Assembly: GCA_018417955.1 (NCBI GenBank)
Contig: JACTVC010000005.1
Span: 1 to 64,000 of the forward strand
DNA length: 64,000 bases
Reading direction: 5' to 3'
Source of the DNA: Laccaria trichodermophora
Lineage: Eukaryota; Basidiomycota; Agaricomycetes; Agaricales; Hydnangiaceae
Position numbers and translations under genes: made by a program. Each line of letters begins with the position of its first letter. The stretch's first letter is position 1. Of the stretch, positions 44,940 through 57,100 are shown piece after piece. The notes below the pieces were generated by a model. It saw nothing but the letters and a program-made list of their open reading frames with translations, did no database searches and had not been told where the DNA came from.

Positions 44940-46740
44940 CATAAATCTTTGCAACAGGATTTTGGAAAGTTATTGCATTTGCATGCATCTTGTACCGTCC
45001 AGAGGCTACTTTGATTATACAGCGATTGTGGCGAACACGTGATATGAGAAGCTGTTCAACATAAGTTAAGCAGGCAAGCTCATCAGGAATTTTACCAAGC
45101 CAAAAACCATTACAAAGTGCATTAGCGGGTATTTTTCCTTTGTCTAGACTTTTATTGCAAGTTTTGCATATATATTTACAGTCATCATCAATCACAGGCC
45201 CCGTGATTTCATGAATTTCATTTTGTTCAGATTTTCTTTCTATTCGGGAAACCCCTTCTCGAATCAATGGCTCCAAGTTACTTGAGGTATCAGATCGTTT
45301 TAACATGTCCGATACTCTCGTTAGCTGACCACCAACTGCGCATCCAGATTCAAGAAGTTTGGAAGGGTGTGTGTCTTCACAGAATCCACTAATTATTCTA
45401 TGAATTAATTTCTTAGAGGGTGGTTTAGGTGGGAATTTAGTGATTTTTGATGTCTGATAAGTAGACTTATTCTCTTTACTTCTCTTAGTTTTGTACGTTG
45501 GACCTTTTAAAAATTTAATGTACTTTTTTTTAATGATTTTTTTCTTGTCCGCTTTACTTAGGCCCTTGTACCATTTAGCTTGACGTTCAGAAGATGTCAA
45601 AGCTGGCTTCACTGGAGCAAACAATGTATAAAATTGAGAACATCTTGATGAACACATATGTGCGGATAAAACCTCCAGCACGTCTGCAACCAGAGATTTG
45701 CTCGGTATTGTAACATTGTGCATCTTTGCAATAGATTTTGCTTGAACTAATGATAATTTCCCCTTTAATAATTCCAATGGCATATAACATATAAGAAGTT
45801 CAGGGTTTTTACGTAACTCAGCCTGAGCTGCTTGAAGCACAACCTGGCCAACATATTTATAATTGATGGAGGTTGCATTCTGTGGTTCTAGACTGTATGG
45901 AGTTATATAGCTTTTGATCTCGCTTATGTTTGCATTGAATTTTCCACCACCATATTGAATGGAAGGCACAACCGTTGGCATTGCTTGACAAGTGCATCCA
46001 TACCCATACCAATGTCTAATAGAATGAAGATAAGGTTTATCTATGGTTGATGCATGGTTAAAGGAAACTCTATTTGACAATAACGGTTCATAGCTATACC
46101 AGTCAGAGATGGATGAAACTGAGGTATACGTATGGGCAGATATATATTGAATTGTTTGTGAAACCAGAAGCAAGGAGAAAAAATGCACAACAAACTGACG
46201 ACGAACAAATAATGCAGGTAGCGATAAAGAGAGGTGCTCTCGAAACAAGCGAAGTTTGTTTGCATACAAATGATGGTAACTACAATGTCTTGAGAATCGA
46301 AGTGCAAGCAAAATGCAGAGATCAATAGCGTAATTTACTGATAAGGAATATACAATTGCACTATAGTATACCAAGGACGGTATTTGACTGTACAGGTATT
46401 CCAAGGCAAACTCAAACAGCAAATGGATTACACAAGTTAATTTCACAGTCACTTCTCGGAACTCATTGGCATAGACGGTGCTCGTCTTAGCCTGAACATA
46501 TATTTCCCAATCTGTCTGCTCAGCCAGACGTATATAATCATCGTTGACATAGTCAACATGTGCCTGCAGGCTCGGATTGTTTCCAATCTCTATTATGGAT
46601 GCATGAAAGCTCGGGCTGTTCTCAGCCGCTATCAATCCTCTGCAAATTGCTTTGGATTCTATATTTGTATCAGTGTGATAGGTTGTGTAAGGCAGAGGAA
46701 TGATGGTAAGTAGCAAGAAAGTCGATCGATATAGGTTCAT
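44940..46740 (-). pseudogene. Helitron H2 Rep-helicase, N-terminal fragment
   Basis: Reading leftward from ATG 46740 (MNLYRSTFLLL), about 600 residues align with the N-terminal part of the H1 protein. Examples are IEIGNNPSL, VLQAAxAELRKNPELLIC, KFPPKPPSKKLIH, CNGFWLGKIPDELA and the end at NPVAKIYD. The frame then runs into E2 and stops after two codons. The next residues of the protein (TLPPPLEEL) are encoded from 58841 on the other strand. The first Cys pair seen in H1 (GCAACG) reads GCAVGG here, so one zinc-ligand candidate is lost. Hydrophobic segments near the N-terminus are conserved with H1. Confidence 0.9.
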
Positions 46741-46813
46741 TGTGAATGGAGTAGGAAGAGAAGACAGCAATCCGCATCAGAATGTTGAAAGTTGAACAAT
46801 CACATGACTTGAT

Positions 46814-47341
46814 TCACATGCACACGTGATTTTTTAGACTTTGCGGTGTTGACCATGGTGGATCAAAATGTCTGACTGTGTGATGGAGGTAATGTAGGCC
46901 AAGAAGGTGTGTATAATGTATTTTTGCTGTATTTCCTGTAAGCTCGAAACTCTTTAGCAAGAAAAACTGTTGCATCAGGCCTGTCTGTGTGTCCCAGTCC
47001 GAGTCATCCAGATGATAATGAAGGTGGTATATATATTGGGCGATGTGTGGACTAGCATGGAAAAGTTTGAAAAGGTGTCGGACTGAGGGCCCCGCAACGG
47101 AAATTGTTGTGAAAAGACGTCTTTGCGATGGTTGAACCAACAATCGGCACGTTCGGGACATGGAGGACAGTGTTTTCCAATCTTCAGCGAGCGTAAGCTG
47201 GTCCAAGACAGAATCTTGTAAGACGTTGAACGGGACGGTGACTCGCATTCCTTTTTCTAATTGTTCGTCAGTTCGATGCAGTAGTAGATTAGCTGGCTTA
47301 CTTGCAATCAAAAGCTTGTAGTATGGAATAAATCCTGACAA
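46814..47341 (-). pseudogene. F-box-protein-like fragment inside Helitron H2
   Basis: About 175 residues with LQDSVLDQLTLAEDWKTLSS, then CRLLVQPSQRRLF, a pattern I know from the N-terminal region of Agaricomycete F-box/LRR-like proteins (condensed LxxCSLVSRxxxxPxRxxLF). It lies between the accessory gene and the Rep-helicase gene of H2. In H1 the same interval is only about 110 bp, so this is probably a host fragment captured by the Helitron. It ends without the LRR region usual for the family. Confidence 0.55.
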
Positions 47342-47605
47342 GATTACTAAGCAGAGTCCAATTCAGCAGTAACACATCACATGGCCTTCAAATTTGCCGA
47401 AATGTAACCCATGTAACACGCCGTTGCTGAAACCATTTGGTCATCACATTCTCAAGTAGAATTTTGCTGTCATGTTTATTGCTTGAAGTTGGAGAAACAT
47501 ATTCATACCACTGTTTCAATTGACTTGATGAGTTTGTTGTGCATACCAATATCTTATTTCTCATAATTATTTACAAATGGCCCTATGTATCTTTGTATGT
47601 ATCTA

Positions 47606-50353
47606 TCACCACTCAGCATTACACTTTATCAAGGTGGTTCTTAATTCAGGTCGATGTTTGATGAGGAAGTTAACTGCTAATGTTTCTGTTTGTCGTATAA
47701 GTAACATTGACTCCTTGTGACCCTTAAGGAAGTTCCTCCATTGCGAGACTGGACGAGGCTGGGCACTGCCTGAACGAATTTCAGCAAGACGGGTTGAATA
47801 TAATGCTTCTGCCCATTCACTCCATTCGCCATAAACTTGATTTGTAGATTCATTGTCAATGATACTGGATGGCGGCCACCAAGACTTAAAAGCTGTATCA
47901 CTGGCACGAGCTATCAAATAGATCTGGTCAGCACTCGTATTGGTTAAAAAGAGAATAAAAAAAACATACATGTTCCACACATATATGTTCCACACAAAAG
48001 ATCCATCTCATGTTTGGATAACTTGTCATCCACAAATTCTTTGCCATCACCCTCAATAGAAAACATACTAGCACCACCAATAGGACCCTCCAAAACTTCA
48101 TCCAGGCTAACGCTGCCTATAACTAATCTCCAGAAGTATCCACCCCAAAGGATTGCAGCTCGAATACGAGGCCGACAAAGCATACGTGCCCTGAAGTACA
48201 GATATGCTTCATAGTCGGCTTGCGTGAAGATATAGTCTTGAGGACGACTGGGTAAATAAACGTCAACTTCAGGTACTGATGGTGACAATGGGATCTGAGC
48301 CCTTGAGGCCAAGGTTCGAAATGCAATGCCACGACCTGCCAGATACCTAGCAATATCGATATCCAGGAATCGATCATCAAGTCTACAGACAAGCAATGCA
48401 TCTGATGCGGATGTGACTGCCAATTTCCATGGCACTGTGGCTTCTACTCCAAAGTCAAAGATATACCAGGTTTTGATGTGTTTTCTATCATCTTTGTATG
48501 GGTGATTGAAATCATGCCGTTCATTGTCAAGAATATTGATCACATGACAGATCTGTTGAAGGCGTTTGGATTTTGTTAAGGAATCAGCATGATACATGTT
48601 AATATCACAGTTGATATTTTGAATGTTTTGGCGACACTGCAGTTCTTCCGTGAAGGCAACCCAAAACCTGACAAGGTCCAAATTCCAGAATTGATGTAAC
48701 ACATCTTCATTTTTATTTGTCGGCAATAGACCAATCCATCGGAGCCAAAACTTTCGATGTTTACTGGTCAAAGAGGGTAATCCTTGAGAGTTGAAGGTTT
48801 GTGGAGTGACCAATCCATAACGTTCATGCATGATGTGTTGTACTTGATCGATCAGACCTTGTAAGGTGCACCTTGGGCCCTTCAGAGTGTCCTGGTAGTG
48901 GTCAGGCAATGTATTGGCATTCTCATAGTCTTCTTCGGTCATGGGCTGAATCATGGGTTGTTGTAGTGGGGGTTGTTCAATCATCTCATCATACTGCTTG
49001 GGATTTTGGAAAGGATCAGCATCTTTATATGTATCTTCATCTTCCTGACTGCTAGATGCATCTGGTGGTCCAAATGCACAACAACAGTCCCACTGATTCC
49101 AGAATGAGCTATAGACTTTTTGCTGAGAGCCATATTCTGCCAAAGTTTCCTCACGTTCTCTAACAAAAACCTCCTCACGAACAAGATGATCAGGATCTCT
49201 GTCCCACACAAAGACCTGTGCAGTCTTTGTTGGTGGCATCTGTTCTCGATTCAACCTTCTCGCACGTTCAGATGGCTTCTCAAGAAAAAGCAATCGGGTT
49301 AAGGACTCCCTGCGTTTCTGGAAAAAATGTTCCCAAATCTGGTTCGGGTACTTCTTAGCGAGATTTGTTGGTATGTGGGAAAGAGCTTCCTCCCTTTGAA
49401 ACTCGATTTGATGAGGCAGAGGACCTATTGATGATAAATAAGGATTTCCCTCAGCTCTCTTAATCTCATACTTGTCCCATTGGTACCAGACAGGAATATT
49501 ATGATCGACAAACCATCGGACCGATGGTTGGCAGGTGTGTCTAATGTCGGTATTGTTCAGATGTATAAATGTGCCCACACGCCGACTCTCATGGGTACAA
49601 GTGCCAATATCAGATGCACGTATGAGGTCAATAATTGAAGGATGGAACTGCAGCGTTTCAACTAGAAAGGAGTTCCATTCTTGATACGATGTTGAATCGG
49701 CTCTTGCGACTGCATAAGAGAAGAGACCAATCCACAGAAGAAAGATTTCTCTAGCGGCATGTGCTTCCCTCCATGCAATGGAAGGTGATGCATGTGCCCT
49801 CAGATATCCTCGTGCAGAAGGATATGCGGGAGCGAGTGCTCCAAATCTACTCAAGCCTTTCATTGCGTTGACCATCCAACATTCTGCATTTCGCCATCCA
49901 TTCATAACGTGGGCAGGCAACTGGTACTTGCCATTGACTTGATCGAAATCACTGGGTATGTGAGCAAGAATGCCAAGTAAAGCACCTTCAAGGTGAGCAC
50001 GTTTAGGTATGAATGCCATCCACCCAAACACCTGTGTCCACCAATGAGGTACGTGGATCATGGCAGACAGATTTTCATGGAAGTGTACAGTGGGACTTTC
50101 CAGGCTTCGAAGATCAACACAGTTTGGAGGAGTTTGAATATCGTCACTACAGTTAGGAGAATAAAACAGCCGGTCTTGAATTCGTTGAAGTCGTCCACGA
50201 GAGCGATCAAGGGGCCTTGATACTAGTTAGTAAAGATGGAGTGCAATTGTTAACAGATACGCACGCATTTTCATTTTCAGCTGTGGCGCTGTGCAACTCT
50301 GGAAAATAAGGCTCACGCCGGGGTGCACTGGGAGCAGCCATGTCCCAAGGCAT
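47606..50353 (-). CDS. Helitron H2 accessory protein (homologue of the 4230-6792 gene)
   Basis: Spliced gene read leftward. Exon 1 starts MPWDMAAPSAPRR at 50353 and ends at 50265 (donor GTGCGT). Intron 50264-50216 has a TACTAAC-like branch site and exon 2 starts at 50215 in matching phase. Exon 2 carries FHENLSAMIHVPHWWTQ, FVDHNIPVWYQW and RRPRIRAAILWGG. A last intron begins GTATGT near 47971 and the final exon (from about 47923) encodes SWWPPSSIIDNES through VSQWRNFLKGHKE to the stop at 47606. The phase at the last junction could not be made consistent, so a small lesion there is possible. The first 0.3 kb shows that the H1 gene probably has an extra 5' exon. Function unknown. Confidence 0.7.
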
Positions 50354-50984
50354 AACGCTAAAGTGCACGATGAATTGAGTATGGTAAAATACGCGAAAAT
50401 CGCAACACTTACATAGATGGATTGTCCATGTAGCGTTTAGCAACTAGATTTTCTGACCTCAATGGAGTCCGTTGATGATAAGTTCGTAATAATCGAGACC
50501 TTATTGCGTTTGAGAAAGCAAATATTGAACCCACAACAGGTTTGGTATAACCAAGACGCTATCGTGCTAATCTGAATGCAAGAACCAGGACAGAAGATAG
50601 GTTTGGTATAACCAAGACGCTATCACGCCAGTCAAGTTGACGCTTGGATCGGATCAGAGATCTCAAAAATCAATGGGAGTCAAAGCGGCCGTCTCGTTGT
50701 GACCGTTGAAATATAGTATCCAATGATGCAAAGACCTTGACAGAAGATAGGTTTGGTATGACCAAGACTCTATCACACAGGGCTTGAAGGTTTGTACAGA
50801 GGATCAACGAAGCAGTCGTTCCGTGGTGAGTTTGCGAGCCCAGGTTCAATTGCAAGTGGCATTTGACTTATCTACGATAATTACATAATAAAGTTCAACT
50901 TTACAAAAAAGTACGATACGGTAGGTGCTCTGTAATAAGATAACCAGGAAGAAACACGAAGAAGGGGCCATGTTGTGAACGTGT
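50354..50984. other. Upstream region of the H2 accessory gene with dyad motifs
   Basis: No gene. It carries three copies of GTTTGGTATAACCAAGACG-type motifs at 50540-50558, 50601-50619 and 50751-50769, each preceded by ggacagaagatag-like or caacag context and followed by ctatc. In this version the core TTGGT-ATA-ACCAA is a perfect inverted repeat. Relative to the accessory gene they have the same orientation as the nearest copies upstream of H1. Confidence 0.65.
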
Positions 50985-51545
50985 CACGGCGATGGGGTGG
51001 GTGGGAAACAAAGCAGGGGAGTTTGGAACGTCGTTTGGTGTGTAAACGACGTTCCACGGCGATGAGTTGGGTTAAACAAAGCTGAGGGGGTGGAGACCAG
51101 CCAACGCCCGCGGCAGACGAAGCAAGTGGGTTTTGGATGACGTTGTTGACATCGTCAACGTGTAGCGGCGTTGTCGACGATGTTGATGGCAGCGTTCACG
51201 ACGTTGTTGATGTCGTCAACATGTAGCGGCGTTGATGACGTCGGGGCTGGGGACAGCGACGACGTTGACGAAGCAGGTGGGTTTGGAACATCGTTCGGCG
51301 TGAAAACGACGTGCCACGGCGATGGGGTGGGGCAGACAAAGCAGGGGAGTTTGGAACGTCGTTTGGTGTCTAAACGACGTCCCATGGCGATGAGTTAGTT
51401 GGGTTAAACAAAGCTGAGGGGGTGGAGACCAGCCAACGCCCGCGGCAGACGAAGCAAGTGGGGTTTGGATGACATTGTTGACGTCGTCAACATGTAGCGG
51501 CGTTGTCAACGACGTTGATGGCGGTGTTGACGACGTCGGGGCTGG
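50985..51545 (+). repeat. ~328-bp tandem repeat with GTCAACG minisatellite
   Basis: The run caaagcaggggagtttggaa occurs at 51009 and 51337, and the block caaagctgagggggtggaga follows in both. The units include gttgacgtcgtcaacatgta-type sub-repeats and cacggcgatg blocks like the palindrome at 39574-39609. Open frames here are repeat by-products. Confidence 0.75.
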
Positions 51546-51559
51546 CTGTAAAATACGAG

Positions 51560-54180
51560 TGGTGGGCACCACTTATATGATAAATACTAGGCAGTTGCCT
51601 GCACAGTCATTTATTTGCAGCCCAGCAAAAATATGAAATGAAATGGCTAGGCAAATGAAATGATATGTGTCTTATTTCATTCTGCCTACCTTATGTCATT
51701 CAACTTGGGATCCTGTCATTCTTCCCTAGGACTATTTATCATTTCTTCTCTAGGGCGATATTTTTGATATTTCATTATTCCCCAGGGCTATATATCATTG
51801 CTTCCCAGAGTGATATTTATGATATTTCATTCTTCCCCAGAGGTCTATATCATTGGTTGTCTAGGGCGATATTTTTGATATTTCATTGTTTTGCAGGGCT
51901 ATATATCATTGGTTGCCTAGGGCGATATTTTTGGTATTTCATTGTTCCTCAGGGCTATATTTTTGGTCCAGGACTATATATCATTGCTTGCTTAGGGCAA
52001 TATTTTTGATATTTCATTGTTTTCCAGGGCTATATATTATTGTTTGCCTAGGGCGATATTTTTGGTATTTCATTTTTCCCTAGGGCAATATTTCTGGTAT
52101 TTCAGGGTTGTTAGGAAAGTGGTCACATGACCATTTTCTTAAAATAGCAAAAAAAAAAAAAAAGTTGCAGCCCTGCACTCTAGCTTCTAGAATCTATTTG
52201 AATTATGTTCTGAAGTGCTCCTGTTGTGAAGATATGATCTAAAAGACTTTCAAAAGTGTCGCGTTTTTTTTTGTTTTTTGCATTTTTCTCCATAAAAACA
52301 AAACCAAACAACATAATTTCAGTACATTTAGAAAGCTAAAAGAAAGGGCTACAATTATTTTATCGTGGGAAAAATGACCAAAAAAGGAAGGTGCATGTAG
52401 TGTGTGCTTTTTCATTAGAAAAGTTTATAGTGTGCGCTTTTTCATTAAAAAAGTTTGTAGTGTCCACTTTTTGAGAGCTACACAAGATTTGTAGTCTGTG
52501 CTTTTTCATTAGAAAAGTTTATAGTGTGCGCTTTTTGAGACTACGAATGATTTGTAGTGTGTGCTTTTTCATTAGAAAAGTTTGTAGTTGACATGTAGTT
52601 TATAGTGTCCCTGACTCTGTATAGGTTCTGGGGGATGTGGTTGAAGGATTGACATGACCTTACATATTGCCATTGCTGCAGTCTATTCCTTCATATTCAT
52701 AGCTACTGTCCTACCTCAAAACACAGTGAGGTGCATGGAGATATGGGTTGTAGGATTGACATGACCTTACATATTGCCATGGCTTCAGCATTAGTTTTTG
52801 ACATCATGCCCAGTTGGCTTTCAGACCATGGAATGCTATTGTAGTTCACATGTAGTTTATAGTGTCCCTGACTCTGTATAGATTCTGGGGGATGTGGTTG
52901 AAGGATTGACATGACATTGCATATTGCCATTGCTGCAGTCTATAGCTGCTGTCCTATCTCAAAAGACAGTTATAGGTTCATGGAGACATGGGTTGAAGGA
53001 TTCACATGACATTACATATTGCCAAGCCTGCAGCATTAGTTTTTGACATCATGCCCAAGTTGACTTTCACATCAGGACAGGCTATTTTCTGCTTTCACAT
53101 TGATAGCTATTGGCCTGTCCCAAAGATATGTCCCAAAGATAGTTATCAATATGAATAGCCTCCCCTGGTCTGAAAGCCAACTGGGCATGATGTCAAAACC
53201 CAATGCTGCAGAAATGGTAATATGTAAGGTCATGGGAATCCTTCAACCCATATCTTCATGAACCTATAACTTTCTTTTGACATAGGACAGTAGCTATCAA
53301 TATGAAGGAATGGACTGCAGCAATGGCAATATGCAATGTCATGTCAATCCTTCAACCACATCCCTCAGAACCTATACAGAGTCAGGCACACCATAAACTA
53401 TGTGTGAGCTACAAACTTTTGTAGTCCCAAAAAGCAGACACTACAAAAAGCAAACACTACAAACTTTGTTAATGAAAAAGCACACACTACAAATCTTTTG
53501 TAGTCTCAAAAAGCGGACACTACAAACTTTTTTAATGAAAAAGCGCACACTACAAATCTTTTGTACTCTCAAAAAGTGGACACTATAAACTTTTCCAATG
53601 AAAAAGCACAGACTACAAATCTTTTATAGTCTCAAAAAGCAGACACTACAAACTTTTTTAATGAAAAAGCGCACACTACAAATCTTTTGTAGTGTCAAAA
53701 AGCTGGACACTACAGACTTTTCTAATGAAAAAGCACACACTACATGCACCTTCCTTTTTTGGTCATTTTTCCCACGATAAAATAATTGTAGCCCTTTCTT
53801 TTAGCTTTCTAAATGTACTGAAATTATGTTGTTTGGTTTTGTTTTTATGGAGAAAAATGCAAAAAACAAAAAAAAACGCGACACTTTTGAAAGTCTTTTA
53901 GATCATATCTTCACAACAGGAGCACTTCAGAACATAATTCAAATAGATTCTAGAAGCTAGAGTGCAGGGCTGCAACTTTTTTTTTTTTTTGCTATTTTAA
54001 GAAAATGGTCATGTGACCACTTTCCTAACAACCCTGAAATACCAGAAATATTGCCCTAGGGAAAAATGAAATACCAAAAATATCGCCCTAGGCGAACAAT
54101 AATATATAGCCCTGGAAAACAATGAAATATCAAAAATATTGCCCTAAGCAAGCAATGATATATAGTCCTGGACCAAAAAT
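51560..54180. repeat. Fold-back element X: long inverted repeat centred near 53.1 kb
   Basis: 51560 to about 53100 is mirrored, imperfectly, by about 53150-54180. Mirrored blocks include ggaaagtggtcacatgacca, a poly-A/poly-T run, gtgaagatatgatctaaaag, ~62-bp repeats with aatgaaaaagc (53471, 53533, 53597, 53662, 53725) and gggatgtggttgaaggattg. The missing outer part of the right arm is at 39880-40280. The intact copy of the E2 insertion site (ggctat/atttttgg) is at 51958/51959. No coding capacity. Confidence 0.8.
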
Positions 54181-57100
54181 ACTTGTGTTAGAGGCCATTG
54201 CAAGCATGGCAGAAACGAGTCCTCCTTTTTTTGCCAAGGCAATAGAAACCAATTTCTACTTTTTCTCCTTTTTTTCTGTCTTTCTGGGTACATTTTTATC
54301 ACAAACCAGTAAATCTTCCTATATAAGTCTTCTTCTGGATTCTAAACAAATTACCCCAGCATCATCACCATCAATAAAAAACATTTCTATGATTTTCTTA
54401 TTTTTTTCTTATTTTCTCATTATATGCAGGTAGATTACCATATTTGGAAATCTACCCTAGAGCTTGAAACTGTTACCCAACATCATTACTAACAATAAGC
54501 ACCATCCTTCAATCTTCACAGATTTTATGACTATTTTTAATGGATTACCATATTTGGATGTCTGCTCTATACCCTGAACACTTTAGCAAACTTATACTAC
54601 AAAGTTTACTAATATACAATAAAAGACTGCAGATGTCAGACATAGACTACAAAGTTAGATTATCTCTACAACAGGAGCACTTTCAGTGTAGGGCTACAAC
54701 TTCCATTTGTTGACTATTTTTGGTAACTGATCATGTGACAATCATCCCATCATCCCATTACCAATAGGCCGTAATAGACAAAGTTATTATTTGCTTGGTT
54801 TTCTCCAGTTTTTGGTCAAAGTAGATGATATTTTCTTTTTTGGTATGGACTCTGAAGGTAGTGCCTGACATTCTACATACCATTCAAACTTTTTTTTTTT
54901 TTCAAATTTTCCACTATATTCCAGCAATTTTTGGATCTATTACCATATTTGGAGCTGGACCCTTGACCCTGACAACATTACCAAACATTATCGCAGCAAT
55001 GAGCACCATCCACCATTTTTTTCTGATTTTTTGCCCATTTTCTGGCTAATTACCATATTTGGAACTAGACTCTGGACCCTGACAATGTTACCCAATGATA
55101 TCTAAGCACCATCCTCCATTTCTTTCTGATTTTATAACAGTTTTCTGGCTTTTTTTTGGATATATTACCATATATAGAACTAGACCCTGACAAGATTACC
55201 CAATGTTATCACTGCAGTGGGCACCATCCACCATTTTTTTCTGATTTTCTAGCTATTTTCTGGCTATTTTTGGGTCTATATTACTCTATTTGGAACTAGA
55301 CTCTGGACTCTGACAATGTTACCCAAGGTTATCACTGGCAATAAGCACCATCCCTCATTTCTTTCTGATTTTCTGGCTATTTTCTAGCTATCTCTGGTTA
55401 TATTACCATGATGAGAATAGCCTCTGAACCTTGACAACATTACCCAAGGTTATCACCACTATCCTCCATTTTTTTTTCTGATTTTCTGGCTATTGTTGGC
55501 TATATTACCATATTTGGAAATATACCCTGGACCCTGAAAACAACCTCCAACATCATTACCAGCAGTAAGCAGCACCCTCAATTTTTTTCTGATTTTTCTG
55601 CTATTTTATTGCCATTTTACATCTGAAAATGCACACATTTCCTTATTTAGAAATGTGCCCTGAACCCTGAAAACAAACTCCAACATCATTACCAGACTAC
55701 CCTCAATTTTTTGTGATTTTTGTGATTTTTCTGCTATTTTATTGCTGTTTTACATCTGGAAATGCGCACATTTCCTTATTTAGAAATGTGCCCTGAACCC
55801 TGAAAACAACCTCCAACATCATTACCAGACTACCCTCAATTTTTTGTGATTTTGGTGATTTTTCTGCTAATTTATTGCTATTTTACATCTGAAAATGCGC
55901 ACATTTCCTTATTTAGAAATGCGCCCTGGACCCTGAAAACGACCCCCGACCTCGCCACCAACAGTGAGCAACACCCTAAGCTCATTGTCGCAAGCAGCAA
56001 GCCCTTTACAGCTAATATAATGTGTATAGGCTGGATTTGTAAGCATCGGAAATCTCCGAAAATGACGTACTTCCCTTGCGGGCTACCTTCAAAATCAAAG
56101 GTAGCCCGCAAGGGAAGTACGTCATTTTCGGATACTTCCGAAGACTCAACGTCAACTTCTGCTTGCTAAGTACAAACCCTGTTGTCATCGTCTTGGTCAA
56201 TCCAAACATGACACAGAGCATTCTGTGATGCCACATCCATTGTGTTGTTGTCGTCTTGGTTAATCCAAACACAACACAGAGTATTCTGTGATGCCACATT
56301 AGCATGGTCATCGTCTTGAACAATCCAAACGCGACACACATAATGCCACATCCAAAGCAGGTGGTGTGCTGTTTGCTTTGCTGTCTTGCACTCTTTGTTG
56401 TCTTGGCCAGTCCAAACGATTTGTGCAATGTATCTATCTACCACATCTTGTCTGTTTCCTTTGCATGCTTGTCATTGTCTTGGCCAGTCCAAACAATTCG
56501 AGTGCCACATGTCTACCATATTCATCTCACAGCAATATTTCATTTGGGTGGGGATCTGGTCAACTTGTAATGTGTGTCTTGACTCTTGCTCATGTGGCTG
56601 TGTGTAGTTTGTTGGTGGAATGGTACATTGCCGTCTTGGCTAGTCCAAACACAATGAAAGTTCTCTGTCAACGCGGCTTCGATTTTCATGATCTTGAGCT
56701 CGCTTGGATAGCCCCACACTCTGTGAAGATGCTCCCAAAAACCGTTTACAAAACGGTTGAGGTTGCGGGGAGCTAGGTCAGTTTCCATTTGCGCTTTTTT
56801 GCCCTTATGCTCACAACTCCCCAGAACCTCAATCTGCGCCGATTTTTGTGATCAAGGGCTCGTTCGGATACCCCTACACTCCGCTAAGACGCTCCCCCAA
56901 ACCGCTTACAAAACGGTTGAGGTCTTGTGGAGCTAGGTCAGTTTCTATTATCGCTTTTTTGCCCTTATGCTCACAACTCCCCAGAACCTCAATCTGCTTC
57001 GATTTTTGCGATCGAGGACTTGTTCGGATACCCCTACACTCCGCTAAGACGCTCCCCAAAACAGCTTACAAAATGGTTAAGGTCTCGTGGAGCTAGGTGA

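Larger units (their letters stand above)
44940..54180. other. Inferred 9241-bp inverted segment between E2 and E3
   Basis: The left edge joins E2 to H2 sequence ending at the codon for Asp in KIYD; the right edge joins E3 to element X at atttttgg. Turning this segment round brings KIYD next to TLPPP across E3 and brings ggctat next to atttttgg across E2. Both restored sites match uninterrupted relatives in the window (H1 near 8975, X at 51958). Confidence 0.85.

Noticed and set aside
51155..51572. ORFs with PTSSTPLHVDD repeats
   Set aside because: They lie within a 328-bp tandem repeat and GTCAACG minisatellite.
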